DNA of 34,514 bases, taken from assembly GCA_046260765.1 (NCBI GenBank), contig JBHEOO010000030.1, positions 1 to 34,514 of the forward strand, written 5' to 3'. The number at the start of each line of letters is the position of its first letter. Position 1 is the first letter of the stretch. A program made the translations under genes and the position numbers. Under the pieces are notes generated by a model. It was not told the origin of the DNA and did no database searches. It worked only from the letters and a program-made list of their open reading frames with translations. Shown here in pieces: positions 31,889 through 34,514 of the stretch. This DNA is from Chromatocurvus sp046260765 (GTDB lineage Bacteria; Pseudomonadota; Gammaproteobacteria; Pseudomonadales; Halieaceae).

Positions 31889-32353
31889 ATGCGCAAATCT
31901 TTTACAGCCCTCGCGGTGTCCACACTGGTCGCGCTCGCGCCTCTAAACGTTCATGCCGATCGCCACGACGTTCATGCCGACCGCCACGATAGCGGCATTG
32001 AAGAAGTGCTGGTCATTGTCTCCAGTGATTCCCTGCAGACTCAGGGTATGGCCATGGTCCTTTCCAACACCATGGCGCAGCAGGGAGCCAGGGTGAATGT
32101 ACTGCTGTGTGACAAAGCCGGCGACCTGGCCCTGAAATCCTATGACGCACCGGCACTCAAGCCGCGGGGCGTAACACCCGGCCAGCTGCTTCGGGGGCTT
32201 CTCAAGCAGGGCGGCGAGGCCAAGGTCTGTGCGCTCTACCTGCCCAACAGCGACCATGGGGAGGACGACCTGATTGATGGCGTCGGCGTCGCCATGCCGC
32301 CAGAGATGGCGGGACAGATGCTGAACGGAAAAATACGCACGTTCACATTCTGA
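31889..32353 (+). CDS. periplasmic DsrE-family protein
   Basis: A 154-residue protein starting at ATG 31889, with AAAAAGGAG nine to ten bases upstream. A signal peptide (KSFTALAVSTLVALAPLNVHA) precedes a short HADRHD repeat and then a DsrE fold: EEVLVIVSSDSLQTQGMAMV, VNVLLCDKAGDLALK and KVCALYLPNSD. Cysteines in LLCD and KVCA are candidates for sulfur carriage; soluble DsrE proteins transfer persulfide sulfur. Export to the periplasm matches the secreted rhodanese downstream. It is first of three same-strand sulfur genes (47 bp to the rhodanese). Confidence 0.82.
   Translation: MRKSFTALAVSTLVALAPLNVHADRHDVHADRHDSGIEEVLVIVSSDSLQTQGMAMVLSNTMAQQGARVNVLLCDKAGDLALKSYDAPALKPRGVTPGQLLRGLLKQGGEAKVCALYLPNSDHGEDDLIDGVGVAMPPEMAGQMLNGKIRTFTF
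31949..31990. repeat. 21-bp in-frame duplication at the mature N-terminus of the DsrE-like protein
   Basis: Two 21-bp units (31949-31969, 31970-31990) differ at two positions and encode VHADRHD twice. The duplication repeats the signal peptidase site (VHA), so cleavage could occur after either copy. It adds a second His-Asp-rich segment that might bind metal. Confidence 0.85.
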
Positions 32354-32387
32354 TCTTTCGATTCATCAAGCGAGAGCCCACAGCTGC

Positions 32388-32393
32388 TACAAT
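32388..32393 (+). promoter_or_regulatory. -10-like hexamer immediately upstream of the rhodanese ATG
   Basis: TACAAT ends seven bases before the ATG at 32401, where transcription would begin at or next to the start codon. No Shine-Dalgarno sequence is visible in this gap and no good -35 box is placed upstream. This fits a leaderless transcript, or simply a chance match in a gene read from the upstream dsrE promoter. Confidence 0.3.
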
Positions 32394-32400
32394 TGACTTA

Positions 32401-33336
32401 ATGATGCGCAAAGCCACGCCATTACTGCTACTCACGACCCTGCTTGCCGCCGGCGGCGTCTATGCCGCGCCAGAGAGCTGGTCGCCACTGCTGACCCCGC
32501 AGGCGTTGGCAACGATGCTGGAGGGCGACGCCAGGCCGCAAATCCTGCGTGTCAGCGGCGACCACCACGCCGGCCACATCCCCGGTTCCGTCTCCGCCGA
32601 CTACTCGGATTTTCGTGGCCCGGCCAACAATCCCGGTGCACTGCCGCCACTGCAGGCCCTGACTGCCACCGTGCAGTCATTGGGCCTGGAAGGGACGCGA
32701 CCCGTGGTCCTGGTTCACGATGGCGCCAGCCCCTCCGACATGGGCAGTGCCACCCGGATTTACTGGACCCTGAAATCGCTTGGCCTGCAGGACCTGGCCA
32801 TTCTCAACGGCGGATTCCGCGCCTGGCAACAGGCGGCACTGCCGGTCAGCACTGACGCCGTGACGGTCACGACGACGGACTGGACCCCACGCTGGCGCAA
32901 CGACTGGCGGATCAGTACAGAGGAGATCGAACGCCGTCTCGATGACCCCGGCGTCCGCCTGGTCGACGCGCGCCCGCCGGCATTCTTCGATGGCTCACGG
33001 TCCTCCATCGCCCGTCCCGGCACCATCGAGGGCGCGGCAAGCCTGAGCTTTGAAAGCTGGTTCGACGGCGCCCGCATGAAGCATCCTGACGCACTCCGGC
33101 AGATCCTTGTTGCGAGCCCTCTTCCTGATGCGGCGCAGACCGTCTCTTTCTGCAACAGTGGCCACTGGTCATCGATCAACTGGTTTGTACTCAGCGAACT
33201 GGCCGGCGTGCCGGAGACCCGCATGTATGCTGAAAGTATGGCCGAGTGGAGCCGGGCCGACCGCCCTATGGATAACCAGCCGAGCCGGGTCGCCCACTAC
33301 TGGGCCATGACCGTGGAATGGTTCAACGAGCTGTGA
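32401..33336 (+). CDS. periplasmic rhodanese-type sulfurtransferase (two-domain)
   Basis: A 311-residue protein with a signal peptide (RKATPLLLLTTLLAAGGVYA). It has two rhodanese domains. The first (LLTPQALATMLEGD, HIPGSVSADYSDF, AILNGGFRAWQ) lacks the active cysteine; its loop reads VHDGASPSDMGSA. The second (VRLVDARPPAFFDG, GTIEGAASLSFESW) carries Cys251 in CNSGHWSS, where thiosulfate sulfurtransferases have their persulfide-forming Cys. It would transfer sulfane sulfur, for example from thiosulfate, in the periplasm. It is followed after 13 bp by a YeeE/YedE transporter, so the sulfur may be passed on for import. No ribosome binding site is evident before the start. Confidence 0.9.
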   Translation: MMRKATPLLLLTTLLAAGGVYAAPESWSPLLTPQALATMLEGDARPQILRVSGDHHAGHIPGSVSADYSDFRGPANNPGALPPLQALTATVQSLGLEGTRPVVLVHDGASPSDMGSATRIYWTLKSLGLQDLAILNGGFRAWQQAALPVSTDAVTVTTTDWTPRWRNDWRISTEEIERRLDDPGVRLVDARPPAFFDGSRSSIARPGTIEGAASLSFESWFDGARMKHPDALRQILVASPLPDAAQTVSFCNSGHWSSINWFVLSELAGVPETRMYAESMAEWSRADRPMDNQPSRVAHYWAMTVEWFNEL

Positions 33337-33349
33337 AAAGACTGAAGCG

Positions 33350-34510
33350 ATGACCGCAGAAACCCGGACCCCGGTTCGCGCTATCCGCGGCTCTTTGCCG
33401 GTACTGAGCCTTGCTGTGGTCGCTTTCACCTTCGCAACGGCTGGACCCCGGGCCGCTCTGCTCATGCTGATCGGGCTGGGCTTCGGTCTGGTACTCGAAG
33501 GCCTGCGCTTTGGTTTCACCGGACCATGGCGGCACATGGTTCTGGAACGCGACGGACGCGGGCTGCTCGCCCAGTTTGTCGCCATCGGGCTGTATGCACT
33601 GGTAGCCTTCCCGCTGCTGGCTGCGTTTCCGGATGAACTCTACGGCGCCCACGCCCCGGTGGGCATCGCCATGGTAGGAGGTGCCTTTGTGTTCGGCGCG
33701 GCCATGCAGATCGTGCTGGGGTGCGGTTCCGGTGTGCTGGTCAATGCCGGCAGCGGCAATCTGATGGCGGTGCTGGCCCTGCTGGGCTTCGTCACAGGCA
33801 GCTTCTTCGGCACACTGCACCTGGAGTGGTGGACCAGCCTGGGCTCGCTGCCCGTGTATACCCTGCAGGGCAGCTTCGGCGAGAGTGCTGGCCTGTGGCT
33901 GACATTCGCAGGCCTGGCAACACTGGCAGTCTTGGTTGCGCAGCTCTCCACGCCGGGCCGGAGACTCCCGTCAACACGGTTGTGGCTGGCCGCCGCCCTG
34001 GTGGCTGCCCTGGCGATACTGAACCTGGTTGTATCCGGCCAGTCATGGGGCATCGTCTACGGCCTCGGACTGTGGGGCGCGAAAATGGGTCAGGCAGCTG
34101 GTATGGATGTACTGGCCACCACGTTCTGGTCAGCACCGGACCACGCCGAACGCTTACAGCAGAGCCTGCTCACGGACGTCACGAGCCTGACCAACATCGG
34201 CATCATCATTGGCGCCTTTGTCGCGATGCGCTGGCGCCGGAATACGGGCCCTCAGGTGCCGCCTGGCAGCACGCCGGGCCGACTGGGCATCCTTCTGTCT
34301 GGCCTGATTCTCGGCTACAGCGCCCGCATCGCCTTTGGCTGCAATGTCGGCGCCTATTTCAGCGGCATCGCCACCGGTAGTTTTCACGGCTGGGCGTGGT
34401 TCGCGGCCGCCTTTGCCGGCTCGGCGCTCGCACTGCATGCACGGCCACGCCTGCTGCAGTGGCTGTCATTGAGCGCCGCCTCGACGCCTGGCGAAGGTGC
34501 GCGCTCATGA
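33350..34510 (+). CDS. YeeE/YedE-family sulfur transporter
   Basis: A 386-residue integral membrane protein with about nine to ten hydrophobic segments. The family's two pseudo-symmetric halves each carry a conserved cysteine motif: IVLGCGSGVLVNAGSGN (Cys125) and RIAFGCNVGAYFSGIATGS (Cys331). In the characterised relative TsuA such cysteines pass thiosulfate through the membrane. It follows the rhodanese by 13 bp, with AAGACTGAAGCG before the ATG. The stop overlaps a further ATG (ATGA at 34507), pointing to another coupled gene beyond the window. Thiosulfate or another sulfane-sulfur compound is the likely cargo. Confidence 0.9.
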   Translation: MTAETRTPVRAIRGSLPVLSLAVVAFTFATAGPRAALLMLIGLGFGLVLEGLRFGFTGPWRHMVLERDGRGLLAQFVAIGLYALVAFPLLAAFPDELYGAHAPVGIAMVGGAFVFGAAMQIVLGCGSGVLVNAGSGNLMAVLALLGFVTGSFFGTLHLEWWTSLGSLPVYTLQGSFGESAGLWLTFAGLATLAVLVAQLSTPGRRLPSTRLWLAAALVAALAILNLVVSGQSWGIVYGLGLWGAKMGQAAGMDVLATTFWSAPDHAERLQQSLLTDVTSLTNIGIIIGAFVAMRWRRNTGPQVPPGSTPGRLGILLSGLILGYSARIAFGCNVGAYFSGIATGSFHGWAWFAAAFAGSALALHARPRLLQWLSLSAASTPGEGARS

Positions 34511-34514
34511 TCCC
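34507..34514 (+). CDS. possible start of a further gene, cut by window edge
   Basis: An ATG at 34507 overlaps the YeeE/YedE stop by four bases (ATGA), the usual sign of a coupled downstream gene. Only two full codons are visible. YeeE/YedE genes are often followed by a TusA sulfur carrier, but nothing here can confirm that. Confidence 0.3.

Overview
This is a high-GC, gene-dense bacterial window that reads like the chromosome of an aerobic, probably marine, gammaproteobacterium. The pointers are paired acyl-CoA dehydrogenases with an acyl-CoA synthetase, PrpE, a TonB-dependent receptor, a di-heme peroxidase, a GGDEF protein with a TPR sensor, and YeeE/rhodanese/DsrE sulfur genes. The taxonomic placement is an inference; no rRNA or other marker gene is present. 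I see no tRNA, CRISPR array, phage or IS element. A 10-base run of N at 12005-12014 marks an assembly gap.

Layout. (1) 1-2997, minus strand: a lipid-catabolism operon of acyl-CoA dehydrogenase, acyl-CoA dehydrogenase and acyl-CoA synthetase (cut by the window edge). A predicted promoter lies at its head, with a perfect 15-bp palindrome over the -10 box. (2) 3067-5669: a YbjN-like protein, an MFS exporter and a Yip1-type membrane protein. (3) 5799-9397: a TPR-sulfotransferase overlapping a PrnB-like (monodechloroaminopyrrolnitrin synthase family) gene, with a convergent, overlapping di-heme cytochrome c peroxidase/MauG-type gene. (4) 9590-19586: an acyl-CoA thioesterase; a C69-type peptidase coupled to a broken TPR-sulfotransferase; a strong hairpin; an inverted operon of TonB-dependent receptor and a second C69-type peptidase; then a trigger-factor-like chaperone without a PPIase domain, coupled to a third TPR-sulfotransferase. 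(5) 19544-22709, minus strand: MFS transporter, GNAT acetyltransferase and HDAC-like deacylase. (6) 22948-28575: an orphan dynamin-like GTPase, a TPR/GGDEF diguanylate cyclase and a KefB-type antiporter. (7) 28755-34514: a Crp/Fnr regulator with a DUF2892 membrane protein, PrpE, and a sulfur cluster (periplasmic DsrE-like protein, rhodanese, YeeE/YedE transporter).

The most unusual part is 5.8-19.6 kb. Three TPR-sulfotransferase fusion genes occur within 14 kb. Each is translationally coupled to a different partner: a PrnB-like heme-fold protein, a secreted C69 peptidase whose nucleophile position is Ser instead of Cys, and a PPIase-less trigger factor. A second Ser-type C69 is coupled to a TonB receptor, so the C69 family links the receptor to the sulfotransferases. 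One inferred model is cytoplasmic sulfation of an exported peptide or protein, with receptor uptake and periplasmic amide hydrolysis. Nothing in the sequence names the substrate.
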